Positions 21,400 through 34,289 of a stretch of 64,000 bases of DNA are shown one piece after another. This stretch comes from Rhyacophila brunnea (taxonomy: Eukaryota > Arthropoda > Insecta > Trichoptera > Rhyacophilidae), in NCBI GenBank assembly GCA_022495005.1, contig JAGYXB010000463.1, positions 682,001 through 746,000 of the forward strand, in the 5' to 3' direction. The notes beneath the pieces are model-generated. The model made no database searches, was not told the DNA's origin, and saw nothing but the letters and a program-made list of their open reading frames with translations. How positions within the stretch are numbered: position 1 is the first letter of the stretch; every line of letters starts with the position of its first letter. The translations under genes and the position numbers were made by a program.

Positions 21400-24390
21400 A
21401 TTTTGATAATAATTGATAGTTGAATGATAACCCCGGATCCTAACGAGGGTTTGAAAATAAAATTATCACAAACATGGTACAAACTTCGTGCTTTTTTATA
21501 CGAAAAATAACAATGCTCAGTAGAAATTATATTTCGATTATGAATCTTCTTTATACCGAATAAAGCATAATTGATATAAAATGAAAATGGAGATTCGTCT
21601 GTCAATTCGTATATTTTGGTAATCGCTACTCTATTTGCATTGTATGAATAAAGAGATTAGTTTGTATGTAAATATAATTAACTAAACATCTTTCCTCGAT
21701 AATGACGTTAAAAATATAACAGATATTATGTATATGCATCAGTTGCGTGCGGTCAACAGATGCTATAGATGTGGAGCATGCTCAGAAAATATTTCGTAAG
21801 TATTTTTAGAGTATCGCAAAGCATAACTTTGCAATAATACACACCGTACTACTTCATCGTTCAAGATTTGTTATTTATTAAAAAAAAAACAAATAGTAGT
21901 TAGGTACATATTATTTGTTTTTTTTTTCAACAGAATCCCTACATGTAAAAGTCACCGCACGCTACTGAAGTACACAATATATCATCCATAAAAATCAACA
22001 TCTATTAATTATAATTTAAATATTGTTATTATATTGTGTGTATTAAACACTAAATATTTTGTTTTATTTTAGTTAAAATATTTTTTTTTACGAATAATTT
22101 ACTGTTAATACAACAAAGAACGATAGGTACAGTCTTTCACTCAGGCTCCAATTCAGAATCCTAATTTGTTTTTTTAACAAATAACAATTTTGTCTTAAAC
22201 TTAATACATATTATGTCAATTATTTTACTAAATATTTTTAATAAAATAGAGCTTAATAGAAAAGGAGTCAGAATCGGTCGAATTCAGGATAAAAAATTTC
22301 CCTTTTACAAAATAAATGTTTTGAAGACTTGTGTTTATTTTTAAAAAAATAGTAAATACTTGATTATGGAGGTTTCGGAAACTGTGGCTCGTAGGACCTG
22401 CGCACAATATAAATTCCTCTCCACCAAGTCCGGCTATAAAATTATCAACGTATATAAGTGAAAACAGGAAGCGAAACCGCGACAAAATATCACCCGGCCA
22501 ACGCGGGCGAGGGAGACAAACGTATTTTTTAAAAAGTGGAACAAAATAATACGCTATACTAACAGTATGTTTTATCTTGGATTTTTATTTTGTTCATTTT
22601 ATTAAAACCCGACCTGGGATGCAGTTTGGCTTTTTTTGTGTATACGGAGTTTTTGAAATGACTGAGAGTTTTTAGCATTCAAATTATATTCTTAATGCCC
22701 GATTCCAGTGAATTTAACTACATTGAAACGTGAAAAATTCATGCAGAATTTTAAATGTCAAGTTATTAATTATTAATTATTTCGCTAAAATTATTATTAC
22801 GATAATAATATTCTAAATCTTATATTATTATACATAATTTGAATTATTTCAAAAAAGTCATATCACGAAAATTGTTCTCGAATTTTGAAATGAGTGGGTC
22901 GAAAAATTAATATATTTTTTTTAAATAAATACTTATAACATTATACATATGAAACTTTTTTAAAATTCATGTTGATTAGTTAAAACACTTTAAACCGTAA
23001 TATTACTTAGCGTACCTACTACCTATAATAATTATGCTAATAATTAAAAAAAAATACAAAATATAAAAAAATAAAAAATACATGTGAAGACGCGTGTGAT
23101 ATACCTATATTTATACTTTATTAAAATCTGACAGTTTGGTGTCACCATTAATGTATTCAGTTAACCGATTATAGATTAAATAAATATGAACATTGTTTTT
23201 TTTATTATTTAGTATATATATATATATATATATTTAGTGACATTTCTCATGAGCTAATTTTATTAAATTTTTCACACGATGTTTGATTCCATTGTTTATG
23301 GATAATGATAATTTAATGCACTAACTGAATATATTAATGATGAGTAAATATATTTAATTTATCTACTATGGGTTTTTACAAAACATTTGAAAATTGTTTT
23401 TATACTAATTGATACTATTATTATATATATTAGTAATATACTAATTGTTCATTTACCAGGTAGGTAATAAGGTTTTTAACCTTCTTTTATTGTATAAATC
23501 TCTATTAGTTGTCAGTGTGCATTTATCATCGGTGAGTATGCATAGTGCCTGAAGATGCCGGAAAACGAATCCCGAATCACAAAGAACGACTCAATTATAA
23601 TATAACAAAACTTTTAATGTAAATTATCAAAAAAAAACTTAAGAAGTCATAAGTAGAATAATAGTAGTACCTACCTAAGTCGTTTTACGTCAAAACATCG
23701 TTCCTGTTTCACAGAAGACTACTTAAATGTGTACAAGATTATAAATTCTAAATTATTATAAATCAACCGATTCAAAAAATAGTTGATAATAATATGTAGT
23801 GCGTCTTTATTTGCGACAAAATAAATGCTGGCAACATAATTTCACTACGAAATTTTGTCAAATATATTTGAACGTAATGTGATGTAATGTTTATAGGTTT
23901 TATTAGGCTATAATATATACTACGAAATAGCATCTATGTACCCTGCTTTGTTCGGTCCTGGTACTATTTTATAATAAATCCTAGTGAAGTATAAATAAAG
24001 TTTTGAATTGAAACCCCCCCATACCTTATCCGTGCCTATTTGAGTAATCAGCGCTTTCAGAAAAAAATGTATTATTAAATAAACAAAAGTGGAAGCTCTG
24101 CAATTACCATACAAATTGTAATAACTCAATAATGGTTCTACCAACAAAACGATACCCCAGAAGTATAAGAGCTTAATTCAATTGAAATTCTACAAATCAA
24201 ACGGTTTTATGAATAAACAAAAATAATAAACAAGAGAAAAAGCGAAAACAGATGTTAGTTTATTATTCCATTCAAAAATAGCAACCCTAATGAACCGCCA
24301 AAAAGAGACGTGGAAAATCAAACATTCATAAATCTACTAAATTTGAAAAAAAGAAAGTTCATTTATTTCTTCTTTCTGTTGCTCTTGCAA
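21400..24390. other. Long AT-rich stretch, nothing recognised
   Basis: Several chance frames of 75-85 codons occur (for example 22228-22485 and 23920-24147, minus), but none shows a domain or a balanced residue content. A (TA)n microsatellite lies at 23212-23234. Confidence 0.45.
23212..23234. repeat. (TA)n microsatellite
   Basis: About eleven uninterrupted TA dinucleotides. Confidence 0.95.
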
Positions 24391-24394
24391 CTTT

Positions 24395-24620
24395 GCAGGC
24401 CATGCTGCATCACTGACCTTAATGGCTTTACCAAACCACAACCGCCCTCACTACACATGGTCTTAATCGGGCGTATCACGGGACGCTACGTTTAGTGTGA
24501 AGCATCATTTTTATAACTAGAAATCTCTCAGGAGCAATTGCCAAAGACCAAGGTCGTGAGGTATTTAAGTGGGATTTAACTGAATTTAGATGACTTTAAA
24601 TTAAGGGTGCTTATGGGTGA
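24395..24620 (+). repeat. Dispersed repeat E, copy 2
   Basis: The order TTTACCAAACCACAACCGCC, GGTCTTAATCGGGCGTATCA, AATCTCTCAGGAGCAATTGC and TTTAACTGAATTTAGATGAC follows that of 6655-6890 with many changes. The overlapping 61-codon frame has no recognised domain. Confidence 0.45.
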
Positions 24621-24834
24621 GGGAGGAGCTCTTATAATTGTAATAAAAGCTATTATAAAATTGCTGATAAATCTAAGTGAAGAGATCTTCACATTGGCAG
24701 TATGACGCCGCATAATGTTGCATTCCGCTCCACCGTAAATACCCTGTGGAAGCCATTCAATTACCGGACTGATACTCCTCGGGAACAGGGTAGGTTTCAC
24801 ATGATGGGAGGTTTCATGGTCCGCCCTCTTGATT

Positions 24835-24985
24835 ATTCTTAAAGTCATATGCACACCCTATGTCTGCCACAAGCATTTGTTCCCTAATCTCAGTGTACAG
24901 TTGATCTGAAGGGTCAGTAAGGTATCACCACTTGTCACCGTAAAGCAGCACCGTCAGAATACGAGTTTCAAGTAGACAAACGCTT
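24835..24985 (-). pseudogene. Possible LINE fragment (RT C-terminal region)
   Basis: The minus-strand frame gives LLETRILTVLLYGDKW, a stop, YLTDPSDQLYTEI and REQMLVADIGCAYDF. The LLYG-x-x-W box is typical of the region after the RT palm in RTE-like LINEs (compare LYGVESWTL in the 2.7-kb copy). The match is short, so confidence is low. Confidence 0.3.
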
Positions 24986-25119
24986 GATTTTATAACACAA
25001 TTATATTATATAGATATTTGACGATCTTAAAAATTAAATTATCTTGTTCGCTCCAAAGCCAAGAAGTTTTAATTGAAAACTGTTTTAGCGTAAATTTATT
25101 GGCAGTATCAGACATTGAA

Positions 25120-25190
25120 AAACATTTTTTTCTAGATGCGTAATTCGAACCTATGTTCACAGGCTCGGAGACAGGTACTACCACTATCCT
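25120..25190 (-). repeat. tRNA-like segment
   Basis: On the minus strand, GGATAGTGGTAGTACC (A-box-like) is followed at tRNA spacing by AGGTTCGAATTACGC (B box). There is no full cloverleaf and no second copy of this head in the window. Confidence 0.4.
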
Positions 25191-25199
25191 GCTTTGTAG

Positions 25200-26130
25200 T
25201 TCTTATATAATTTTGTTTGTATAACAGTGAAATACACAATATCAGTTTAGATTAAATCCATTTTCAAAATGAGTATGTAGTCTACTTACTATAAATAATG
25301 TTTACTTAGTAAAATATAATACTAGTCTTAAGTCACGTACGCGTTCAAATCAATACCCATTATATTGATGTGTTATACAAGTGATTGAAACATCGTAGGT
25401 ACGCCAAACCCGCCACTTTTTAAAGTGGTTTTGATTTCAGATCAAGTCAATTATAACAGCTAGATTAGATTGAGATATCGGATATGTGTTGGGTGTAATA
25501 TACGGCACTTCTATATATATAAGGAGGTAGCGATTTATCGAAAATGCGGAAATAAAAGAATGAACTATTGTTACCATCGTAATAAAATAACACATCGGTA
25601 AGAAGTGTAAATAGGTGAATTTTATTGTAATCGTGATCAAATTGACCAAATCAGTCAGCTTAATTTTTGTGTGAAATTGTATTAATTAACTATTGAAAAT
25701 TTTCTTAAGCCGTATTGGTAAGCATTCAATTTTATTCAAAATTTAACTTCCCAGGCATGTTGTATTCTTGAGCTCTATTTCATAAGTTACAATCACAGAA
25801 CAGATTAATACATAGAATTCCGATAGGCAATACACTACATTTTGACGCAGGGTTTTGAATGTGTGAATGTCCTATGAAAATGAACCACACATTATAGACG
25901 TGCAATAGTGTGTGGTGCAACCTTCCAATACACCAATATTGAATAAGCATCAGTGGATAAACCAAGAACAGTTATCAGATCGAATGACAAGTTTAGATTT
26001 ACGTATTGTTGACACGTGTTTAAGTTTATCCCATATTGTTGCACACTCGCGATCGGTTGCCTATTACTCAATACCCGTCACATTCCGTAATCGTGTATAA
26101 CTATCATACATACTCGAATATAAATTAGTA
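25200..26130. other. Unassigned AT-rich DNA
   Basis: No recognised gene or repeat. Confidence 0.4.
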
Positions 26131-26137
26131 AAAAAAT

Positions 26138-26666
26138 AAAATCGGTGTGTATACTTATGTACGCGCGTTAGAAGTTATACTTCTTTGGCGTAACAAAACG
26201 AAAACAAAACTTGTGATAAACTAGATTCTTTGAATAGCTCTTAATTATCTTGTTAAATTACACACTCAAGAAAAAGGACCGCTTATTGGAACGCCGTTGG
26301 CTTATTTCTATACACTTTAACTTATATTACTAAATTATGTAATGGTTTCTCGTTGTTTTTATACTCTGACGTTTATTCGTTTATTTACGTAAGGAATTGA
26401 AAATGGCAGACTATTATAATAAATTCGCTGCCTAGGCAACGGAGCAATTCTAAACTATAATATTATACTGTATATCGGTCACGATTTGATTATCATACTA
26501 TGGCGTAATGGTAGTGCGTTCGGCTGATAACCGAACAATCGGTGGTTCGAATCCAGTCAAGTGCGTTTATTTTTGTGAAAAAATAAATTATGTGTTACAT
26601 GTCACACGCCAATAATAAATACACTCTGATCTGATTTTCCAAACGCGCCTAAAGAAGTATAACTTC
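26138..26666 (+). mobile_element. TIR element with a tRNA-Ile-like core, copy 1
   Basis: The left repeat GAAGTTATACTTCTTTGGCG (26171-26190) faces an inverted copy at 26646-26666 with one change. The TIR itself contains a short palindrome, GAAGT-TAT-ACTTC. Homology with the copy at 61970-62486 begins about 35 bases upstream of the left TIR, so the true left end may lie near 26138. Between the ends are AT-rich DNA and a tRNA-like module at 26494-26565. No transposase is present. Target-site duplication could not be fixed. Confidence 0.75.
26494..26565 (+). tRNA. tRNA-Ile(GAU)-like sequence inside the TIR element, probably not functional
   Basis: The A box TGGCGTAATGG (26501-26511) and a perfect B box GGTTCGAATCC (26544-26554) are present. 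The anticodon arm TTCGG-CTGATAA-CCGAA (26519-26535) is perfect, with U33, anticodon GAU and A37. The D arm pairs weakly, using G-U pairs. The T stem has one mismatch, and the acceptor stem pairs at only about five of seven positions with one extra base. Eukaryotic cytosolic tRNA-Ile normally carries AAU or UAU, so GAU is unexpected. The pol III boxes could still drive transcription, but translation use is unlikely. Confidence 0.5.
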
Positions 26667-27191
26667 AATGAATGTGTTTTATCGGATTTGCCCGTAAATA
26701 AGGTAGGTACTTAATATCAATTACCTACCTAAAATTTCACTTCCTGGAAACGAAATAATGACGAGTTTTAAGCCGTTCACCGTACATTATCACAAGACGT
26801 GACATAACGTATATTACATTCAAAATGAAGATGCAATTTTGTGCTGGATCAAATTGAGAGACTCTGTGCTTATTGGTATTCAGGAGCTATTATCTAATTC
26901 GTGAGGAGATTTTTGAGAGACAAGGGATCATGGAGACACCATACGCCATACGGTATGCATATCCGTTCATATACAATAAAAATGGACTAAAAAGAGAGAC
27001 GGAGATTGGAAAATGGAAAAAAGACACATAAATGTATATATTATAATATGGTAAATGTAATAATGTTAAAATTAGTCTTATTAAAAAATGCTAAATAACT
27101 AAAGCTCTCGCCAACGAAATAAATCGTGCTCTATTTAATTACTTTATTCAATACTAAATATACAAAAAGCTTAAGAATGTCAGCTAACAGC

Positions 27192-27195
<4 letters not shown>

Positions 27196-27222
<27 letters not shown>
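27196..27222. repeat. (AT)n microsatellite
   Basis: About thirteen uninterrupted AT dinucleotides. Confidence 0.95.
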
Positions 27223-28654
27223 CTTATAAGAGAAAAATCCTAAAAAATAATGTTGGGTTGAGTGAAATAATTTAAAATATATTATATTTACCAAACATTT
27301 TGTTCACCGTTGTGTTTGTTATTAAGCAGTGCTTCATTTGTAAAATAAATTTGCTTGTAAAGCCATGGTGAAAATCTGTTCATTTCCCTAATACCAAAAG
27401 AAAGGGCCACAGTGTACGCTGCACCAGTGGATTACACTATAGCTTCTCAACTGTAGTGTCGCGAGACAATGGTGTATCGTTGAGAGTAGTTAAGCGTAAT
27501 ATTATGTTGTTTTTAACACAGGCAGTGTAGCAACAACAAAGGTAGTTCATTAGTTCTTGGTAATCTATATTATAGGTAACATGCACGTGTTGAACGAGAG
27601 GTACGTATATTGTCTACACAATTCAGTGTTAATCTCTCACCCACCATCCCATGCCCATGCGAATTCCAAGACTTCCACAGTTGGCACCCGTGGCACCTAA
27701 GTATATAAACTAATGTCACTAGCTGCATAGGCCCCGCAAGGGAAACCCGCCGAAGTGTATCGGCGTCAATGTTTGCAGCACTTCATATGGATTTGTTCGC
27801 ATCATAATCAGGTGAAGGCACACATAATTCGTCGGGTTAATATTCTTATTCAACTCAACTCCACTATTGGACAGTGTGAAGTTTATTTCAAGATATAAAA
27901 AACTAACACAGTGGATATTTGCTTTAACGCAGATGACGCTATCGTTGTGTCAGGAGATTTAAGGGGGGCCTCAAAACAGTTTAAACCAGTCTTACAATAT
28001 TTCTTCTCAATTGAGTATAAAATAATACCAAAATCATAACAGAATCCCTGCAACTAGCATCAAATAGGCTCATAACACAACCACGCAAACAGATAATTTA
28101 CACAATAAACAATATCTACCAATATTATTAAGTTAGTATGTGTTATCGCTGTCATCTTCAATAATATTTTTTTCCGTTGGAAACACATTACTATTTTTAT
28201 TGGGTACATTAGTTTTTGGAATTTATGGTTTTCATTTAATTTCTTGTATAGCCTCAAAACCACTGATTTCTATTAATTGCACTTTCTATAAATAAAATTC
28301 TTTTGTGTAAATATTTAGAGAACATTGTCTTTTTGGTGAATTATTATTATTTCGATTAAAACTTTCGATGAGTAGTTAGTTCTCAATGAATTTATCAAAT
28401 ATGGGTAGGTACGTACATAATAATAATCTCTAGGGAATATTCGACAATACATTTATACACACAATCTTGCTAATATAGATTGATGCATTGTTCTTTTGTC
28501 GAAGTTTCTTTTATATATTATCTTTGTTGATAGTTCTTTATGGAATACATTTTGTTCTCTGCAATAAAAGTAAATATAATATATTTTGTAGGCGTAAAGA
28601 TAAAATTGCAATGTCATTATTGTGTAGTGCCAAGAACTACAACAGATTTTTAAA

Positions 28655-29011
28655 ATGTTTATTTGTACGGTTTATATACTGTGTTTTTCTATTGTTTTTT
28701 TCTACTGTGAAGTCAATTTGTACAAAAAATTACAAAAAAAATATCAAAATTATAAACAAATATACCAGAAGAATTTATTCAATGAATTGTTAAATGATTA
28801 TAACTCAGATTATATAAATATTCTTGAATCGTACGGCGATAGTATGTGGGTGATAGATAAGAGTAGATTTTGTCAAATTCGCTACAAATTTAACATTCAT
28901 TCATTATTAAAGTATGAAACCTATTGCTATAAAATAAGTGTGTTAGATTTTCTATTATATGGCATATGTAGCTCAGACAGTCAACATTTTTTCCACAAGA
29001 CGGAGCGATAA
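28655..29011 (+). CDS. Hypothetical small secreted-type protein, doubtful
   Basis: A 118-codon frame opens with a hydrophobic stretch, MFICTVYILCFSIVFFYC, resembling a signal peptide. A Lys/Tyr-rich segment follows, and then a less biased region with NILESYGDSMWVIDKSRFCQ and KYETYCYKISVLDFLLYG. An overlapping frame at 28488-28793 in another phase also begins hydrophobically. In DNA this AT-rich, Phe, Tyr, Lys and Ile runs arise by chance, so the frame may be noncoding. I see no splice sites, promoter or family match. The second half is the only part that looks protein-like. Confidence 0.2.
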   Translation: MFICTVYILCFSIVFFYCEVNLYKKLQKKYQNYKQIYQKNLFNELLNDYNSDYINILESYGDSMWVIDKSRFCQIRYKFNIHSLLKYETYCYKISVLDFLLYGICSSDSQHFFHKTER

Positions 29012-31445
29012 TTTTACTGATTTCACGAACCGGAACAGCGTTGCAGTGCGCTCCGGTCTATTTCGAGCCCTGAGTCCTATTGGTTAATAAATAAAATACT
29101 TACGACAAACCAAAGTTGCTTCGTGATGAACAAACCTATATTTAAAAAAAATATATTATAATCAAAATAATTAAACACTGCCAAGCGTAATATAACACAA
29201 TACTTTACGAATTATACAACCGTTAGATGCCGCGTGTTATTTATGGATAATATCCAATACCCAAGGCATTACCTTCACATACTAGGGGTCCTGAGTCTAA
29301 TTCCCATTGAAGTCACAAAATATCTATAATTATAACATTTCATTACTGCAATTGGTGGCTTTGTAATTACTGTTGAAGTATTAATAAATAAATATTTTAT
29401 AAATTGGTTTCTAACAATGTTCAACTAGGTGTCGATTGTTTCCGATGGTCGTCGTGAGTCTGCGAATTGTTCTTGACTGTTCATGTAATTTATCCATTAA
29501 TAAAAGAAACAGAACGATTAATCAAAATATATTAAAATTATGCCTACATAAAATACAGTTATTTTTGTTCAACCTCTAGCCAAAATTAATGTGAAAAATC
29601 TTGCTTAATTTAGCACTTCCATAATTAAACCGATAAATGAGAAGGAAATGCGAGAAACAAATTGAATTGTATGGCGTAGACATCCACTTATTATATCTGT
29701 GTTATATTATTTGCGAACCGCGAGCTCTACGCCACATCACAGCATCACTGTACAGGCGCTCAGTATTGTTCGCTACGCCAGTGTAGCAGTACGCATCCCG
29801 TAGAGCTGACTGCTACGGATTTTAACGCTTCGCGAAAATTGTTGCGAATTCGGCGGAGCTTTTCGGAAATTGTTTTGAATCGGAGTACCTCGCAGTATTG
29901 AAATTAAATTATTATTTATATCTTTTTGTTAAATGCTTACAATTGAAAAGTTTTTGGGAATGTATTTAATCTTACATAATAAAGATTTCGATTCAAATAA
30001 AGTTCGGAATTTTGAATAATGTTTTTAAAAAGGTTATTTTATATAAATTATTAATCTTTATAACAATTGAAAAGCTTTTATAAACGTTATTATAATACTT
30101 ATACATACAATATATACATACAAACTCATTAAATTTCGTGATCCAGTTGGAAAATAGTAAATAAAGGTATATTACAATATTATTATGCAATAACAATATC
30201 AATATCCAGAATATACTTTTCACTAATTAATCCTTACAGCGCGAATGCCACAGCTGTTGTGTCCTGATTAGGGGGCCATTAGATATAATTAGCATGTTAT
30301 TTAAATATGGTAATTAAAAAGTAATTAAATGCTCCGCAGTGTATGTGTAAATAGTCATTTAAATACATTAGGTTACTTCTTAAAATTATTTAATCAGTGA
30401 TTATTTATTTATTGCATTAGTAAACAGTAAAATAGGTAGTATGTGGTTATATGCCATTTATATGATAGTGTACGCGGACTTCTGAATTATGGCTGACAGA
30501 ATGTTTACGGGGATTAGACATTTTTGTTGTTTTTGTTTCACCCAGGGATAGATGCAAATGTAATTCATATTATTCAAAAACAAAATATCAATATCCATAT
30601 TGTAGCCATTTATAAAGAACTGCTACAATCAATTTTCTTGGTTAAATTATAGAATAATAACAACTATTAAATGATTTGTCATATACCCAGTAGACCTTCA
30701 ATATAATGGCTTTAAAATAAAGTTTTTTTATTATTATTATTTTACGATATTTGCGTTAGCAGCTGTCTCAAACTGTGAACCCATCGTTATAACAACAATA
30801 AGTTTACTACTCTATAAAAAATAATATTCTTTACGAATATGTGCTGGTTGATTTTGAAAATAATTATCATTAATTAATCTTAACTTATTAAGGCATATGT
30901 GCGATTGATTAGTTTTAAATTCATCGGGTTAAAAAATTGAATCTAAATGTGTGATATTATTAATATGATGGTAAGAAAACTGGGTAGCCTAATACTAAGA
31001 GGATTATTCTTAGTCCTTTTCAATATTGACCAAGTATGTTTTAAACAGGATTAAAGCAAACTGATATCTTTAGGCATTTGATTGTTTTAATAACTACATA
31101 CTATTCAACGCTTATCTTTAATTTAATATATAGTTAATTAGTAAAATTAATGACAGTTTATTAATTAAAAAAGGTACAAATTAACGTAAAATAATACCGT
31201 AAATATACCAGGGATGCTGAACTTATGATGCGTGTGTCACTTGGTGACATGCGGACAATTAATTGTTGTGTGACACGCTGGAAAAGTTAGAATTTTGCAT
31301 ATAATAGTAGTATATTACTTATTATTGCAGAATGTGCTTTTAGTCAATACCCGATACATTTAACTCAATAATAAGAAACTAAACCATCTTAGGGTAAGGT
31401 AAAACATTGCCTGCGTAAAGGTTTGACTGAAGCATATTATTATCC

Positions 31446-31560
31446 AACGCCCACGACGGCCGAGCGGCTTAAGCATCGGCCCATAACGCCGTGGGATCCC
31501 AGGTTCGAATCCCGGGTCTAGCAAATACACATATTGCTGTTCAATTTGTGTTTGAATCGA
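31446..31560 (+). mobile_element. tRNA-derived SINE, family A, copy 2 (head, 3' truncated)
   Basis: The head is well preserved. It has an A box CGGCCGAGCGG (31457-31467), a short palindrome TGGGATCCCA where a class II tRNA has its long variable arm, and a B box GGTTCGAATCC (31502-31512). The body continues CATATTGCTGTTCAATTTGT and then stops matching the family. It is the best head in the window and points to a Leu- or Ser-type tRNA ancestor. Confidence 0.75.
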
Positions 31561-31647
31561 ATCTTTTTCAACGTGATATGACTATGTATCAAATTATTTA
31601 ATCATACTTAATATAAAATATATATTAAATATTATATTTTATATTTT

Positions 31648-31875
31648 ATCATGTCCGATCCTAATAAGATCATATGGGCCTCCAGAGAGTGGAGGTTTGT
31701 ATTTTTGTATTTACTATAATCGGATGTTAGCCACTTGCTCAACCTATTAGGTCCATACTCTGACTCCAAACACAAATTGAAAAACAATATGCGTATTTGC
31801 CAGAGCCAGGATTCAAACCTGGGACAAACGATAATATAAGTTAACGCTTAAGCCACTCGACTATCGTGGGGCCGT
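31648..31875 (-). mobile_element. tRNA-derived SINE, family A, copy 3 (near full length)
   Basis: Read from 31875 downward, the head has an A-box region (complement at 31853-31864) and a B box GGTTTGAATCC (complement at 31809-31819). The body follows with CATATTG, CAATTTGTGTTTGGAGTCAG, GAGCAAGTGGCTAACATCC and CCTCCACTCTCTGGAGGCCC, then an end near GATCGGACATG. It faces copy 2 head-outward and tail-to-tail, so the two could pair over about 100 bases in a transcript. Confidence 0.75.
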
Positions 31876-32244
31876 TAAATACATTCCATCGTTCCAATGC
31901 AAAGTTAAGTTTATTTAGTAAATGTGGATGGCAAAACCATTATAATTTAATTTATTCCCAATGTGAAATAATTAGTCCTAATGCAGTATATTTATTACTA
32001 ATGATTTCTATATGTTTTTAGCCAGATAATTAATTATCACTTTGCAGATATATTCACAAGTATATTCAAAATACTATCACCTACTCCTAGAATAAAAATC
32101 ATTGTGACATTCACAAATTCAACACAAATAACATATAAATGCGAATTAGACTATTTTTTTTTGCAATTTTAAATAATTCGATCGTCCAGACAATTAAATA
32201 AGTTACATCGGTAGACTTTTATTTTTATCTATTATTGAATAATG

Positions 32245-32400
32245 TAGCAACCATAAAGCGGCATTAAGGGCGCCTCTTCTGGTGCACTGCGTAAGGCGCC
32301 GGGAGCTCAGGGTTCGACCTGGTTACGTCACAATATATTTATGTTATTTTCTCAAAGCCTGGGTATTTGTGATTGTTCAAATTACTAACAACCACCTTGC
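32245..32400 (+). mobile_element. tRNA-like SINE, family B, copy 2
   Basis: B-box-like GGTTCGACCT (32311-32320) followed by CACAATATATTTATG and TTTCTCAAAGCCTGGG, matching 7085-7235 in order. The GC-rich head includes GCGCCTCTTCTGG and GGCGCCGGGAGC. Confidence 0.5.
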
Positions 32401-34289
32401 ACAAAAAGCAAGGGCATGGTTAATTAAATAAAACCATAGAGTAAATAAAAAATAATAACTACTTTTACCAATAGACAAACCAAAAAAATAATATTAAATC
32501 AAGAAAACCTTGTTCTATAGAGATATAAATATTATAGTTTGTTGTTTGTTACATACAAAATTTTACTTGGACACACTGAATCTTGTTTCAGAAGGCTCTA
32601 TCTGGTAAAAGATTGAACATCTTCATAATGAATGGGTTTAAAAAGCTCATTTTCAAAAAAATCTATTCACGTAGTTTGTCCGAACTCAAAAAAATATGAA
32701 AAAATTGTCTGAGATGTTAATGTATTTTAGCATGAAATACGATACTAAAAATTAAAATTTTAACAAGTTTTTACCTAAAATGAAGTAAAAGAATGACAGA
32801 AATAATTAAAAAATAATAATAAAAATCCCTAAAAACTGCTAGAGCAGAGTTTTACGTAAACCAGAGTCACTGGCGGAACGTATATTCCTACGAGTGTTCC
32901 GTTCCGGTCCGTTTATTTTAGTAGAGGATAAATTCAACGAGATTTCATCATGTCCTATTTAAACTTTAAAACGCTATTTTTCTGGCGTTTAAAAATACTT
33001 TCTTAGTCAAAATCTTGGATCTCTATCGCTGGGTCGCAAAATTTCGTGGCATTAATTAATGATGGTGATACTTAAAACTTTTTACGAACAGCCAAAAAAA
33101 CTAAATAGGGTGAAATAGCTATGATCCTTACTGTTAAGGGTTCGTAAATTTACATATATTTTTATGTTTTAAGCTAAACCATCTTTTAAATATTTTAGTA
33201 TATATATAGATAATAATATTATGGGTAATATAACTATATTGAAAATTATCAATTATACATTAATAACAATTAAAAAGGTAAAAAAAATAACATGAGAAAC
33301 ATTATAAAATAAATATAGATGAGTATAATTATAATATATAAATAAAATTATTTATAAAAATCTATAATATTATAGACATCCCCTAGTATATATATATAAA
33401 ATCTCCTAGATGCCTCAAGACTACCGAAAATATCGACTGCATTACCTGTTTGGATTTCTATATACTAATTATTGATTTAAATAAAATGCAATTTTATCGT
33501 AATAATTCTACTTTTATTATATAGCTGGACCCGTTTCGTCCGCCTCAGATAAACATTTTCAAATAGTACAATGCATTTCTTCCATGAATTGTCAGTTAAC
33601 ATCATAAAATAAATATATACTTATTTGCAATCTCAGGTACTCACTTAAATGGCACTCACTTGCTCTGTAAACAAAATAACGAGCGTTCTAAAAGCAGAGG
33701 GTTCACGTGGTCCAAATATATTGCAACCCTGGATTATAGATGATAGGTATAATTTTATGACAGGCAGTCGTATTTTTCGTCACTATTGGTCTCAGTTCAA
33801 AGAACTAAATTATATTTAAATCTTATTTTGTGAATATTAAATTGCATAATAAACGTACACACTAATTATTACCCTAAACCTTTTTTTCATTATATTATAG
33901 GTATTTTGATAGTGTAATAAATAAAATATTCTTCAACTAAAAGCATACAAGAGATTAATAAGAAACAACAATAAATTTTGGAACAATATTGAAACGCATT
34001 ATTATACCCCACATCGATTTAACTTATTTACAAAACACGTGCATTAATAGGATATTCACCATATAAATTAGAAAGGGATTAATTTACTCTCAGCACAGTA
34101 TAAAGGTTTAGTAATTAATACAATAATGTATATGAGATCAGAAAATAAGAGATATATCTTTTGGGGGTACCTACGCGAAAAGATTGAATAACTCTAAATT
34201 AAATCACGCTTCAACTAAGTTTCAATAAACTTTAAAATTAAATCTTATATTGTTTTTTTTTCGTTCCAGTTAAAATAACATTCTCTATT

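Larger units (their letters stand above)
26700..31440. other. Long unassigned AT-rich stretch
   Basis: Nothing is firmly recognised apart from the microsatellite at 27196-27222 and the open frames at 28488-29011. Less AT-rich patches lie at 27590-27830 and 29700-29890. The latter repeats CTACGCC-type words seen at 21060-21110. A weak tRNA-like word pair lies near 29235-29320. Confidence 0.4.

Noticed and set aside
26494..26565. A working nuclear tRNA-Ile gene
   Set aside because: Acceptor and T stems are mismatched, the anticodon is unexpected for the host cytosol, and two copies lie within the same transposon, so a working tRNA is unlikely.
27196..27222. CRISPR-like or other regulatory array
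   Set aside because: It is a plain AT microsatellite. No spaced repeats of CRISPR type occur anywhere in the window.
21351..30223. Many minus- and plus-strand frames of 60-90 codons
   Set aside because: Phe/Ile/Tyr/Lys-rich, low complexity, without motifs or splice signals. Such frames are expected by chance at this AT content.
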